From positions 30,581-94,580 of the forward strand of contig NZ_SMKX01000013.1 of the NCBI RefSeq assembly GCF_004349055.1: DNA of 64,000 bases, written 5' to 3'. The DNA is from Kribbella antibiotica. Its GTDB lineage: Bacteria > Actinomycetota > Actinomycetes > Propionibacteriales > Kribbellaceae. A program made the translations under genes and the position numbers. The notes below the pieces were generated by a model. It was given only the letters and a program-made list of their open reading frames with translations. It searched no databases and was not told where the DNA came from. Below are positions 17,846 to 25,971 of this stretch, piece by piece; the stretch's first letter is position 1, and every line of letters starts with the position of its first letter.

Positions 17846-19582
17846 TCAGCATCCGGTCAATCGGTCCCGCCGGTTGCGCAATCTGTTCCGGGCCGGATCG
17901 CGCGCCACCAGTCCGGTTTCCCGCTGCGGATCACGCAACCGCGCGGCGAGCTCCCGCGCCGTCACGTAGGTGAAAAGGTCGACGGTCGCGACCTCGCGTC
18001 CCAGGACGGCGCTCAACCGGTCCCGCACCCGGTTGACGGCCAGCGAGTTGCCGCCGAGGTCGAAGAAGCTCTCGTCCAGGTCGCTCACCCCGAACCCCAG
18101 CACCTCGCCCCACACCGCGACCACCAGCTCCTCGGTGGTCGCCGCGGCATCGACCGAAGGCCCGGCAGCTCCTGGTTCCGGAACCGGGAGCGCGCGGGTG
18201 TCGATCTTCCCACTCGTTGTCACCGGCAACCGATCCAGCACCACGAAGGCCGCCGGCACCATCGCCGCGGAGACGCGCTCTCCCAGAAAACGCCGGACCT
18301 CCGCGGCCATCAGCTCTCCTCCCGCCAGAACGACGTAGCCGACCAGCCTGCCGTCGGCCACCGCGACGTGGGCCTGCGCGATCTGCGGGTGCGTCACGAG
18401 GGCCGCACTGATCGCGGCCGGTTCGACGCGGTGACCGCGGATCTTCACCTGCTGGTCGTTGCGCCCGGCAAATACCAGCCCGGCCTGCTCGGCACGCACC
18501 AGATCGCCGGTACGGTAGACCCTCGGGTCCCCGGTGAAGCGACCGGCCTCGTCGAGAGGGTCCAGGTAGCGAGCGACCCCCGCGCCACCGATCGTCAACT
18601 CGCCGACCTCGCCCCACGCAACCGGCGTACCGGCGTGATCGACGACTGCCAACTCCCAGCCGTCCAACGGGTGACCGATCCGCACTGTCGTACCGACCGA
18701 CATCCGCCAGGCGCAGGCGACGACGGTGGTCTCCGTGGGCCCATAGGTGTTCCACACCTCGCGGCCGGGCCGGACGAACCGCTCCGCAAGCTCAGGTGGG
18801 CAGGCCTCACCGCCGAAGATCAGCAGCCGGACGCCGCTCAGCCCGTCAGCCGGCCAGAGCCCGGCCAGCGTCGGCACCGTCGAAACCACCGTGATCCCGC
18901 GCTCCACCAGCCATGGGCACAACTCGGCCCCCGACCGCACCAGCAGCCGCGGCGCCGGCACCAGACAAGCCCCACTCCGCCAGGCCAGCCACATCTCCTC
19001 ACACGATGCGTCAAAGGCAACGGAGAACCCAGCCAGCACCCGATCCCCCGGCCCCAGCGGCGCGAACAGCCGAGCCTCCGAATCGGCAAACGCCGCCGCG
19101 GACCGCTGCGACACAGCAACCCCTTTCGGGCGCCCGGTCGTCCCCGACGTGAAGATGATCCACGCGTCGTCGCGCGGCCCAGCCGCGCCAACGGAGTCGA
19201 GCAGGCGCAGTACGAGGCCGGTCTCCAGCACCCCACGGACTCCCGCCAGCTGCCACACCTCGTCCGCACGGCTCTGCGGGTCGTCGATGTCGATCGGGAC
19301 GTACGCCGCGCCGGCGTGCAACACAGCAAGGATCGCCAGGTAGATATCGACCGACCCGGCAGGCATCCGGATCCCCACCCGGTCACCACGACCGATCCCG
19401 GCCGACCGGAGCTGATTGCTGAGGCTGGCGACGCGCGCCGCCACCCCGGCGTACGAAAGAACGACCGAGCCGTCGTCCAGCGCCGACGCGGCGGGATGGG
19501 CCTCGACGGTGGCTGCGAAGATGTCGAGAAGCGTCCGGGGTTCGGGCGCCGGGCCACCCCGGAGAACTGCGGAGTTGTCCAT
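17846..19582 (-). CDS. NRPS A-PCP didomain related to epsilon-poly-lysine synthetase A domains
   Basis: 578 residues. The adenylation domain spans about 20-470 (IIFTSGTTGRPKG, NTYGPTETTV, YRTGDLVR, TTSGKIDTR). A PCP (SFFDLGGNSL, Ser near 513) and a basic tail follow. The pocket segment FDASCEEMWLAWRSGACLVPAPR is the hallmark of epsilon-poly-L-lysine synthetase (Pls) and related cationic-homopolymer synthetases. The membrane and tandem condensation domains of Pls are absent here. Lysine or another basic amino acid is a reasonable guess for the substrate but not proven. It is the first gene of the minus-strand run and divergent from the KS at 19675. Confidence 0.9.
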   Translation of the reverse strand: MDNSAVLRGGPAPEPRTLLDIFAATVEAHPAASALDDGSVVLSYAGVAARVASLSNQLRSAGIGRGDRVGIRMPAGSVDIYLAILAVLHAGAAYVPIDIDDPQSRADEVWQLAGVRGVLETGLVLRLLDSVGAAGPRDDAWIIFTSGTTGRPKGVAVSQRSAAAFADSEARLFAPLGPGDRVLAGFSVAFDASCEEMWLAWRSGACLVPAPRLLVRSGAELCPWLVERGITVVSTVPTLAGLWPADGLSGVRLLIFGGEACPPELAERFVRPGREVWNTYGPTETTVVACAWRMSVGTTVRIGHPLDGWELAVVDHAGTPVAWGEVGELTIGGAGVARYLDPLDEAGRFTGDPRVYRTGDLVRAEQAGLVFAGRNDQQVKIRGHRVEPAAISAALVTHPQIAQAHVAVADGRLVGYVVLAGGELMAAEVRRFLGERVSAAMVPAAFVVLDRLPVTTSGKIDTRALPVPEPGAAGPSVDAAATTEELVVAVWGEVLGFGVSDLDESFFDLGGNSLAVNRVRDRLSAVLGREVATVDLFTYVTARELAARLRDPQRETGLVARDPARNRLRNRRDRLTGC

Positions 19583-19610
19583 GAGCGGGCAGCTCAGCCG
19601 ACAATCGTCA

Positions 19611-19624
19611 ATCCTGTCAAGGAT
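19611..19624. promoter_or_regulatory. Imperfect palindrome ATCCTGTCAAGGAT in the divergent cluster A promoter
   Basis: Lies in the 92-bp gap between the divergent A-PCP (19582) and KS (19675) starts. The minus strand reads TTGACA within it, which could be a -35 element for the long operon. It is a candidate operator for cluster A; no regulator gene is in the cluster. Confidence 0.35.
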
Positions 19625-19674
19625 ATCCGTCTGCTGTTCACCGAACGTCCGTCTGGCCTGGCTATGGTCGCGCG

Positions 19675-20901
19675 ATGGACACCAGCGGGTACGTTGCGGT
19701 GATCGGGATGAGCGGGCGGTTCCCCGGAGCGTCGAGTGTCCCGGAGTTCTGGCAGAACCTGCTCGACGGGCGCGAGGGCATCACCCGGACCACGGACGAG
19801 GACTCCGGATTCCTTCCCGCGTACGGCGTCCTGGCCGATGCCGACGAGTTCGACGCGGACCGCTTCGGGTACTCCGCCGACGAAGCCGCGATCATCGATC
19901 CGCAGCAACGGCTCCTGCTCACCTGCGCGCGCGAGACCCTCGGCAACGCCGGGTACGGCGCCTCCGGCCGCCCCGTGACCGGGGTGTTCGCCGGTGGCTC
20001 CACGACCGATCACGCGGCCCGGCTCCGCACCCGAGGCGTGCCCGAGTCGCTGATCCGGCTCGGTACCGATCTCGACTACCTGAGCAGCAGAATTGCTTAC
20101 AAACTAGGGCTTTCCGGCCCGGCGCTCACCGTGCTGACCGCCTGCTCGTCGTCGCTGGTCGCCGTCCACCTCGCGGTGCAGTCGCTGCTCGCCGGAGACT
20201 GCGATCTCGCCCTCGCCGGTGGCGCGAGTGTGCAGGCCGGACCGTTCCGCACGCCGTACGACCCGGAAGGCATCTTCTCGCCCACCGGCCGGTGCCGACC
20301 CTTCGATGCGACCGGCGACGGGACAGTGCCGGCGAGCGCGGTCGCTCTGGTCGCGTTGCGCCCGCTGGCCGACGCGATCGCCGACGGGGACCACGTGCAC
20401 GCGGTGATTCGCGGGACGGCGATGAACAACGACGGGCGGGCCAAGATCGGCTTCACGGCGCCGAGCGTGGTCGGCCAGGCGACCGCGGCCCGGGCCGCGC
20501 AACTCGTGGCGGGTGTGACCGCAGCTGAGATCGGCTACGTCGAGACACACGGTACGGCGACTCCGATCGGCGATCCGATCGAGCTGGCCGCACTGACCAA
20601 GGCGTTCCGCGAGACCACGGATCGCACCGGGTTCTGCCGGGTCGGCTCGGTGAAGTCGAATATCGGGCACGCCGACGCGGCCGCCGGGATCACCGGCCTG
20701 ATCAAGACCGTGCTGTCGGTGGAGCACGGCGTCCTCCCGGCCAGCCTGCACTTCACCGAACCGAACCCGGAGATCGACTTCGCCGCGTCGCCGTTCGTCG
20801 TGAACACCACGACGACGCCGTGGCCGGGCCACCGGATCGCCGGGGTGAACGCGACCGGCATCGGCGGCACCAACGCCCACGTGATCGTCGCGCAGGCCTA
20901 G
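19675..20901 (+). CDS. Orphan type I ketosynthase domain protein
   Basis: 408 residues comprising a whole type I KS and nothing else. It has VIGMSGRFPGA, the active Cys in LTACSSSLVAVH, His in ETHGTATPIGD, His in NIGHADAAAG, and the terminal GIGGTNAHVIV. In modular PKSs an AT normally follows. Here the frame stops four residues later at TAG, and that TAG is the first three bases of the hairpin element at 20899-21064. The gene may be a truncated remnant of a larger PKS or a functional free-standing KS. It is divergent from the rest of cluster A. Confidence 0.88.
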   Translation: MDTSGYVAVIGMSGRFPGASSVPEFWQNLLDGREGITRTTDEDSGFLPAYGVLADADEFDADRFGYSADEAAIIDPQQRLLLTCARETLGNAGYGASGRPVTGVFAGGSTTDHAARLRTRGVPESLIRLGTDLDYLSSRIAYKLGLSGPALTVLTACSSSLVAVHLAVQSLLAGDCDLALAGGASVQAGPFRTPYDPEGIFSPTGRCRPFDATGDGTVPASAVALVALRPLADAIADGDHVHAVIRGTAMNNDGRAKIGFTAPSVVGQATAARAAQLVAGVTAAEIGYVETHGTATPIGDPIELAALTKAFRETTDRTGFCRVGSVKSNIGHADAAAGITGLIKTVLSVEHGVLPASLHFTEPNPEIDFAASPFVVNTTTTPWPGHRIAGVNATGIGGTNAHVIVAQA

Positions 20902-21064
20902 TGGTGTGTCGCGTTTAAAACTTGAGTGCTGGCGGTGTCCAGGTGGGTGCATCGCAAGGCGGAGGGAAGGGCTCGATGTTTTTCCATCGTGCCCTTTCCT
21001 CCAACGCAGCGAGGTGCCCGCCTGGGCGTCGCCAGTGCCAAGGTTTAGACGCGACACACCACTA
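20899..21064. mobile_element. MITE-like 166-bp hairpin element with TA-flanked termini
   Basis: Near-complete inverted repeat. The outer arms TAGTGGTGTGTCGCGTT (20899-20915) and GACGCGACACACCACTA (21048-21064) match at 16 of 17 bases. The inner arms stay roughly three-quarters complementary up to a TTTTTC loop near 20979. Terminal TA dinucleotides flank GTGGTGTGTCGCG inverted repeats, as expected for a non-autonomous IS630/Tc1-type insertion at TA. It has no coding capacity. Its ends supply the TAG stop codons of both convergent neighbours. The RNA hairpin may also act as a bidirectional terminator. Confidence 0.75.
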
Positions 21065-22309
21065 AACCGGCTCTTCGAGGTAGTCGCGCATCTTCGGGAT
21101 GGCGGAGAACAGCGGCGGCAGGAACGACAGCACGTTCAGCGCGGCCGCGATCCAGAACACGTTCCGGAGGCCGATCGGGTCGACCAGCAGACCGCCGACG
21201 GCCGCGCCGATCGGGATCACGCCCCAGGTCGCGAACCGGAAGACCGAGTTCATCCGGCCGAGCAGGTTCGACGGGGTGACGGCCTGGCACAGGCTCACCT
21301 GGAGGACGTTGAAGATGTACGCGCCCAGGTAGATGACGAAAAGTCCCAGGGCGAACGTCGCCACTCCACGTGACAGCGGCAGAATCACCGAGCCACCGGC
21401 GAACAGCACGATCGCGGCCATGAACGCCGTACCGGTACCGAGCTTGCGGGCCAGCGGTTCGGCCAGGAGCGCGCCGACGACACCGCCGCTGTTCCCGACC
21501 GCGAGCGCGATACCGATCATCGCGGGTGCCAGGTGCAGCTCGTCCGAGGCGAACACGACCTGGAGCGCGAGGACCGCGGCGAACGCGAGCTCGGCCAGCG
21601 TCGCGCAGAGCAGCAACGGGCGGATCAGCGAATGCCCGAAGACGAACCGCATCCCTTCGACGATCTCGCGCCGCAGGTCGAGCTTCTCCTCGGTCGGGAT
21701 CGCGCGCGGTGTCTTCGGAAGGCGCAGCACGAAGTATGCCGACGCCAGATACGTGACCATGTCGGCGAAGAGCGCCAGCGGTGCGGTCAGCCACTGGATC
21801 AGCGCACCGCCGAGCCCGGGACCGCCGATCTGCGCGACGGACCTCGAGAGCTCGAGTTTGCCGTTCGCGTCGACGAGCCGGCTCTCCTCGACCAGCGCCG
21901 GCAGCAACGACAGCTGCGCGACATCGAAGAAGAGGGTCCCGAGGCCGATCACGAACGTGACGCCGTACAGCAACGGCATGCTCAGCACGTCGAGCCACAG
22001 TGCGACCGGAACCACCAGCAACGCGGCCGCCCGACCGAGGTCGGCCAGCACCATCACGGTCCGCAGCGGCAGCCGCTCGACCCAGACGCCCACCGGTAGC
22101 CCGACCAGCATGATCGGCAGGTACTCCACCGCCCACAGCAAGCCGACCTCGAACGCCGAGGCATCCAGGAAGAAGAGCCCGACCAGCGGCAGCGCCAGCA
22201 AGGTGACATTGGTTCCCACCAACGTCGCCGTCTGCGACAGCCAGAGGTCGCGGAACCCTCGTTCGCGCCACAGACTGCGGCTCAGATCAGGCATCCATCG
22301 AGTCGCCAC
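21062..22309 (-). CDS. MFS transporter (MFS_3/enterobactin-exporter-like)
   Basis: 415 residues from the GTG at 22307-22309 (GGAGGAG five bases upstream; an ATG at 22292-22294 is an alternative). About 12 hydrophobic segments are visible, with a central charged loop (TPRAIPTEEKLDLRRE) and the MFS loop GLPVGVWVERLPLR. It most resembles actinobacterial drug/macrolide efflux MFS proteins. Convergent with the orphan KS, it may export the cluster A product. Its last codon abuts the hairpin element, which provides the stop. Confidence 0.88.
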   Translation of the reverse strand: MATRWMPDLSRSLWRERGFRDLWLSQTATLVGTNVTLLALPLVGLFFLDASAFEVGLLWAVEYLPIMLVGLPVGVWVERLPLRTVMVLADLGRAAALLVVPVALWLDVLSMPLLYGVTFVIGLGTLFFDVAQLSLLPALVEESRLVDANGKLELSRSVAQIGGPGLGGALIQWLTAPLALFADMVTYLASAYFVLRLPKTPRAIPTEEKLDLRREIVEGMRFVFGHSLIRPLLLCATLAELAFAAVLALQVVFASDELHLAPAMIGIALAVGNSGGVVGALLAEPLARKLGTGTAFMAAIVLFAGGSVILPLSRGVATFALGLFVIYLGAYIFNVLQVSLCQAVTPSNLLGRMNSVFRFATWGVIPIGAAVGGLLVDPIGLRNVFWIAAALNVLSFLPPLFSAIPKMRDYLEEPV

Positions 22310-22418
22310 ACCTACTCCTCCCGGCCCTAACGGAGCCCAGAGTTCACCACCGTTGCCGCACGCCTGCCCCAACGTCCGGCAACGGGCCGGTGTACAACCC
22401 CGGGCTACCCGGCTCGGG

Positions 22419-23447
22419 TCAGGCAGACTCGCGGCGGAGCAGCTCGGGCTGGAAGATCACCGAGGCCGGTGACAGGTCGGGGGTCGCGATCTGGTCGAAC
22501 AGCATCGAGGTCATCTTCGCGGCCATCTCCTCGACCGGCTGCGAGATCGTGGTCAGCCGCGGGCGCGACATCCGGCTCGGCTCGCTGTCGTCGAAGCCGA
22601 TCAGCGCCACGTCGTCGGGGACCGATCGGCCCGCGTCGCGCAAGGCGCGCAGAGCACCGATCGCCATCAGATCGTTGGCCGCGAAGACCCCGTCGATGTC
22701 CGGCATCGTCGTCAGCAAGTCGATCATCGCCTGCTCACCGCTGTCGGCGGTGAAGTTGCCGCGGGCAACTTCGACGTACGGGATGCCCTTGCGTTCCATC
22801 GCGCGCTGGAATCCGGCGAGCCGGCTGTTCGCCGCCGGGAGGTCGGCCGGGCCGGCGATCGTGGCGATCCGGCGGCAGCCCCGCTCGGCGAGCTGGTTAG
22901 CCGCCAGCGCGGAGCCGGCCTCGTGGTCGAGATCGACGAAACTGATCGGGACCGGATCCGACGGACGCGCGAACAGCACGGCCGGGACACCCGCATCGAC
23001 GAACAGCCGCGGTAGTGGGTCTCCGGCGTGAGTCGAGACCAGGATCGCTCCCTCCGCGTTGCTGCGCCGGACGAAGGAGAGCGCGTCCCGCCGCGCGCTG
23101 TCGGAGTCGGCCAGCAGCAGCGTCGGGTGCATCGCACGCTCGCGCAGGTAGGTGACGACACCGCCGGTGATCCGGCCGAAGAACGGATCCGCGAACACCT
23201 GGGCCGCTGAGCCGTCGGAACCGGACATGACCAGCGCGATCGTGCCGGTACGACGGTTGACGAGCGTGCGGGCAGCCGCGTTCGGGACGTACCCCGTGGT
23301 CTCGATCGCCTCCTTGACGCTCCGCACGATGTCCTCGTGGACGGTGTCCTTCTCGTTCACCACACGGGAGACGGTGGCGCGCGAGACGCCAGCCACGTCG
23401 GCCACATCCTGCAAGGTCACGCTACGTCGAGTCGCTGCCTGCTTCAT
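22419..23447 (-). CDS. LacI-family transcriptional regulator
   Basis: About 342 residues from the ATG at 23445-23447; a longer frame to 23486 exists without a better ribosome site. An N-terminal HTH (VTLQDVADVAGVSRATVSRVVN), a hinge helix (PNAAARTLVNRR) and a periplasmic-binding-protein-like sugar-sensing domain (FAANDLMAIGALRALRD, LIGFDD) are visible. It is next to a glycoside hydrolase that has a GAGAGCGCTCTC operator in its promoter, so it is the best local candidate to bind that palindrome. No copy lies in its own upstream region. Confidence 0.92.
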   Translation of the reverse strand: MKQAATRRSVTLQDVADVAGVSRATVSRVVNEKDTVHEDIVRSVKEAIETTGYVPNAAARTLVNRRTGTIALVMSGSDGSAAQVFADPFFGRITGGVVTYLRERAMHPTLLLADSDSARRDALSFVRRSNAEGAILVSTHAGDPLPRLFVDAGVPAVLFARPSDPVPISFVDLDHEAGSALAANQLAERGCRRIATIAGPADLPAANSRLAGFQRAMERKGIPYVEVARGNFTADSGEQAMIDLLTTMPDIDGVFAANDLMAIGALRALRDAGRSVPDDVALIGFDDSEPSRMSRPRLTTISQPVEEMAAKMTSMLFDQIATPDLSPASVIFQPELLRRESA

Positions 23448-23500
23448 GGCACCGGATGGTAGCTGGGGCACGCGATTTCTCCTCAAAAGTTATCCACAGG

Positions 23501-23532
23501 GTGCGGCGGCCCCAGGTGGTGGGCCGCCGCAC
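23501..23532 (-). terminator. Intrinsic terminator of the two-discoidin glycosidase
   Basis: Perfect 12-bp stem GTGCGGCGGCCC / GGGCCGCCGCAC with an 8-base loop, 15 bp past the stop of the minus-strand gene ending at 23547. Confidence 0.7.
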
Positions 23533-23546
23533 CAGTCGGTGGAGGA

Positions 23547-25709
23547 TCAGCGCTTGTAGATCCCGAACTCGTACAACGAATACCCGAACCCGGTCCCGCG
23601 CGCGGTTCCGGTCAGCCGGACGTAGCGCCCGGTTCCGCCGGTGGTGATGTCGTCGACGTCACCGTTCCCGGCAGAGGTGTTGTAGAGCGCTCTCCAAGCG
23701 TTCCCGTCGTCGGAGACCTCGATCCGGTACTCGCGAGCAAACGCTCCCTCCCAGATCAGCTGGATCTGGTCGAACGACTGCACCGAACCGAGATCGACCT
23801 GCACCCACTGCGGATCCGCCCAGTCGCTGGCCCAGCGGGTCGCGTTGTTCCCGTCCGTCACGTTCGACGGCGGGTACGGCGCTCCGTTGCCAACCTGCTG
23901 GTACGACGAAGCTGTCGCCGTCTTGCCGCGCGCGATGTTCGTCCCCGCGGTGGGCGGCGCAACCACCCGGAACGACCGGGTCTCGATGCTGACGTTCCCC
24001 TTGCCGTCGCGGACGTAGTCGTACAGCTTCCAGACCCCGAGTCGCTGCGGCACCGTGACCGTGAACGGACCGTTGCCGCTCGACGGGGTGGTGACGAGCG
24101 CGCCGCTGCCGTCGATGTACTTCCCACCGACCTTGAACTCGTGAGAGAGCGCGTCCCCGTTCGGATCAGTGACCGCGACGTTGACCGAGATCGTCCCGCC
24201 GGCCGGGGCATCCGTGGTCCGGCTCAACGTCATGTTGGTGATCACCGGCGGCGTGTTGCCACCAGCGGGACCGCCGAACGCCTGCCGGATCGCGTACCAG
24301 GCCAGGCTCTTTTCGTTGCCCGGCGTGATGTTGAACCAGACCGCACCGAAGTCGTTCTCGTTGCCGTAGTGGAACAGCGTCGCCCCCAGCGCGACACCGG
24401 CGTGCCCGAGGATGCAGTTCCACGCCTGCGTGTAGCCGTCCCGCTTCTGGACGTCGGTCGGCTGGTTCGGTACGCCGTTCGCGTCGTTCGGAACCTCCCA
24501 TTCACCGGCCGGTCCACCCTCGGTGAGGATGTACGGCTTGTTGTAGCCACCGTTGATCCAGTCCTGCTTGACCTGGCAGACGTGGCCGTAGGAGTTCACC
24601 GCGAGCAGGTCGAGATCCGGCGAGTACTGCTTGTAGTACGGCCAGGCGCCGGTCCATGCATCGGTCGAGGTGACCGGGTGGTTCGGGTCGATCGCGTGGA
24701 TCGCCTTGGCCGCGTCGTTGACGAAGGTCGCGTAGGCGATCCGCTGCTGCTCGAGCTCGGCGCCGGAGTAGCAGTTCTGCAGACCCAGCACGGATTCGTT
24801 GCCGACGCTCCAGATCAGTACGCCCGCATTGTCCTTGTACTCGGTCGTCCAGCGACGGATCTCGGCGAGCATCGTGGTCTTGTAGTTGGTGTCGGTCACG
24901 TAGTTCGCGCAACCACCGCTGCCAGGTCCACCACCAGGCTGGAGCCAGTAGCCGGCGACGACTCGCATCCCGTTCGCCGCGGCCGCATCGAACAGCGCCT
25001 TCGAGGTCCCGTCCGTGCCCCAGGTGCGCACGGTGTTGACGCCGATCGCCTTCAGCTCGGGCAGCCGCTGCGCGGCCTCGCCCACCGGCGGTCCCCAGGT
25101 CAGGCCCTTCACGGTCCAGGGCGTGTTGTTGACCAGTAGCTGCCAATTACCTTGGCTGCCGGCGATCCGAACCGTTCCGGTGCCCGGCACCGGTCCGCTG
25201 TCGCCCGGCGTACCGAAGACCTTGAACTCGAACAGGGAAACGCCGTACCCGTTGGCTCGGGTCGTGGCGAACACCCGCACGTAGCGGCCGCTGCCGCTGA
25301 CGTTCAGCGTCTCGGTGCCGCCGTGGCCGGTGGTCGTGCTGTAGATCGGGTTCCACTGCTGGCCGTTGGCCGAGACCTCGATGCGGTAGCCGGTCGCGTA
25401 CGCCGCCTCCCACTGGAGGACGACCTGCTCGACCGTGGCGGTCGCGCCGAGATCGACCTGCAGCCACTGGTTGTCGGCCCACTCGCTCGACCATCGGGTG
25501 TTCGCATCACCATCGACGGCGGCGGCGGGCGCCGTACCGGCTCCTTCGGAGGTCGACGCAGTTGCGGTCTTGCCTTGGGACAGCAGGGTCGCGGCCTGCG
25601 CGGGAACGGCCGACACCACCAGGTTGCCGAGCGCCACCACCGCCACTGCGATCAGGGCAGCGGCAATACGTCGGCGTCGGCGGGCTCGGAGAGCGGGCAA
25701 AGGGTTCAT
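23547..25709 (-). CDS. Secreted glycoside hydrolase with two discoidin (CBM32-like) domains
   Basis: 720 residues. An N-terminal signal peptide with an Arg-rich start is followed by F5/8 type C domain 1 (about 40-165), a TIM-barrel glycosidase (about 180-485), an Ig-like linker (about 490-575) and F5/8 type C domain 2 (about 585-720). The barrel has WSVGNES (likely acid/base Glu near 303) and ILTEGGPAGEW (likely nucleophile Glu near 392), as in GH2/GH5-type clan A enzymes; the exact family is uncertain. The ATG at 25707-25709 has AGGAG upstream and a 16-bp LacI-type operator 28 bp further up. A 10-bp AGAGCGCTCT palindrome also lies inside the gene at 23684-23693. Confidence 0.88.
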   Translation of the reverse strand: MNPLPALRARRRRRIAAALIAVAVVALGNLVVSAVPAQAATLLSQGKTATASTSEGAGTAPAAAVDGDANTRWSSEWADNQWLQVDLGATATVEQVVLQWEAAYATGYRIEVSANGQQWNPIYSTTTGHGGTETLNVSGSGRYVRVFATTRANGYGVSLFEFKVFGTPGDSGPVPGTGTVRIAGSQGNWQLLVNNTPWTVKGLTWGPPVGEAAQRLPELKAIGVNTVRTWGTDGTSKALFDAAAANGMRVVAGYWLQPGGGPGSGGCANYVTDTNYKTTMLAEIRRWTTEYKDNAGVLIWSVGNESVLGLQNCYSGAELEQQRIAYATFVNDAAKAIHAIDPNHPVTSTDAWTGAWPYYKQYSPDLDLLAVNSYGHVCQVKQDWINGGYNKPYILTEGGPAGEWEVPNDANGVPNQPTDVQKRDGYTQAWNCILGHAGVALGATLFHYGNENDFGAVWFNITPGNEKSLAWYAIRQAFGGPAGGNTPPVITNMTLSRTTDAPAGGTISVNVAVTDPNGDALSHEFKVGGKYIDGSGALVTTPSSGNGPFTVTVPQRLGVWKLYDYVRDGKGNVSIETRSFRVVAPPTAGTNIARGKTATASSYQQVGNGAPYPPSNVTDGNNATRWASDWADPQWVQVDLGSVQSFDQIQLIWEGAFAREYRIEVSDDGNAWRALYNTSAGNGDVDDITTGGTGRYVRLTGTARGTGFGYSLYEFGIYKR

Positions 25710-25737
25710 CGGGCGGACTCCTAGTGCGGGAGAGGGT

Positions 25738-25753
25738 GAGAGAGCGCTCTCTC
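25738..25753. promoter_or_regulatory. LacI-type operator GAGAGAGCGCTCTCTC
   Basis: Perfect 16-bp palindrome identical to the site at 959-974. It lies 28 bp upstream of the discoidin glycosidase start (25709) and 218 bp upstream of the divergent DUF1996 gene. Confidence 0.8.
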
Positions 25754-25877
25754 GCGGACCGATGGTTGCCCGCGGCTCCAGGCCCTGTCAATGCCTCGCA
25801 CCACAGGTTTTACGCTCAAAGTGGTTCCGGAACTACGGAGGGTTGACAGCGTCCAAGGCCCGGATCATGGTGTTCCA

Positions 25878-25889
25878 GAGAGCGCTCTC
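25878..25889. promoter_or_regulatory. LacI-type operator GAGAGCGCTCTC
   Basis: 12-bp perfect palindrome 82 bp upstream of the DUF1996 gene start (25972). With the site at 25738 it makes two centres about 138 bp apart in one divergent promoter region. That geometry could let a tetrameric or dimer-pair LacI protein loop the DNA. Confidence 0.75.
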
Positions 25890-25971
25890 CCGTGATCCTT
25901 CCGACCGCGGGCCCCCGATCACCGCCCCGCGGACATTTCCTCTGACAGCAGGCCCACACAGGAGGAGTTCC

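Noticed and set aside
17828..19702. A 624-codon plus-strand open frame across the A-PCP gene
   Set aside because: Antisense to a gene with full adenylation and carrier motifs; low-complexity composition and no ribosome-binding site.
25435..25971. An N-terminal extension of the DUF1996 protein from an ATG at 25435
   Set aside because: It would run through both LacI operators and remove the signal peptide from the N-terminus. The GTG at 25972 has a strong AGGAGGAG.
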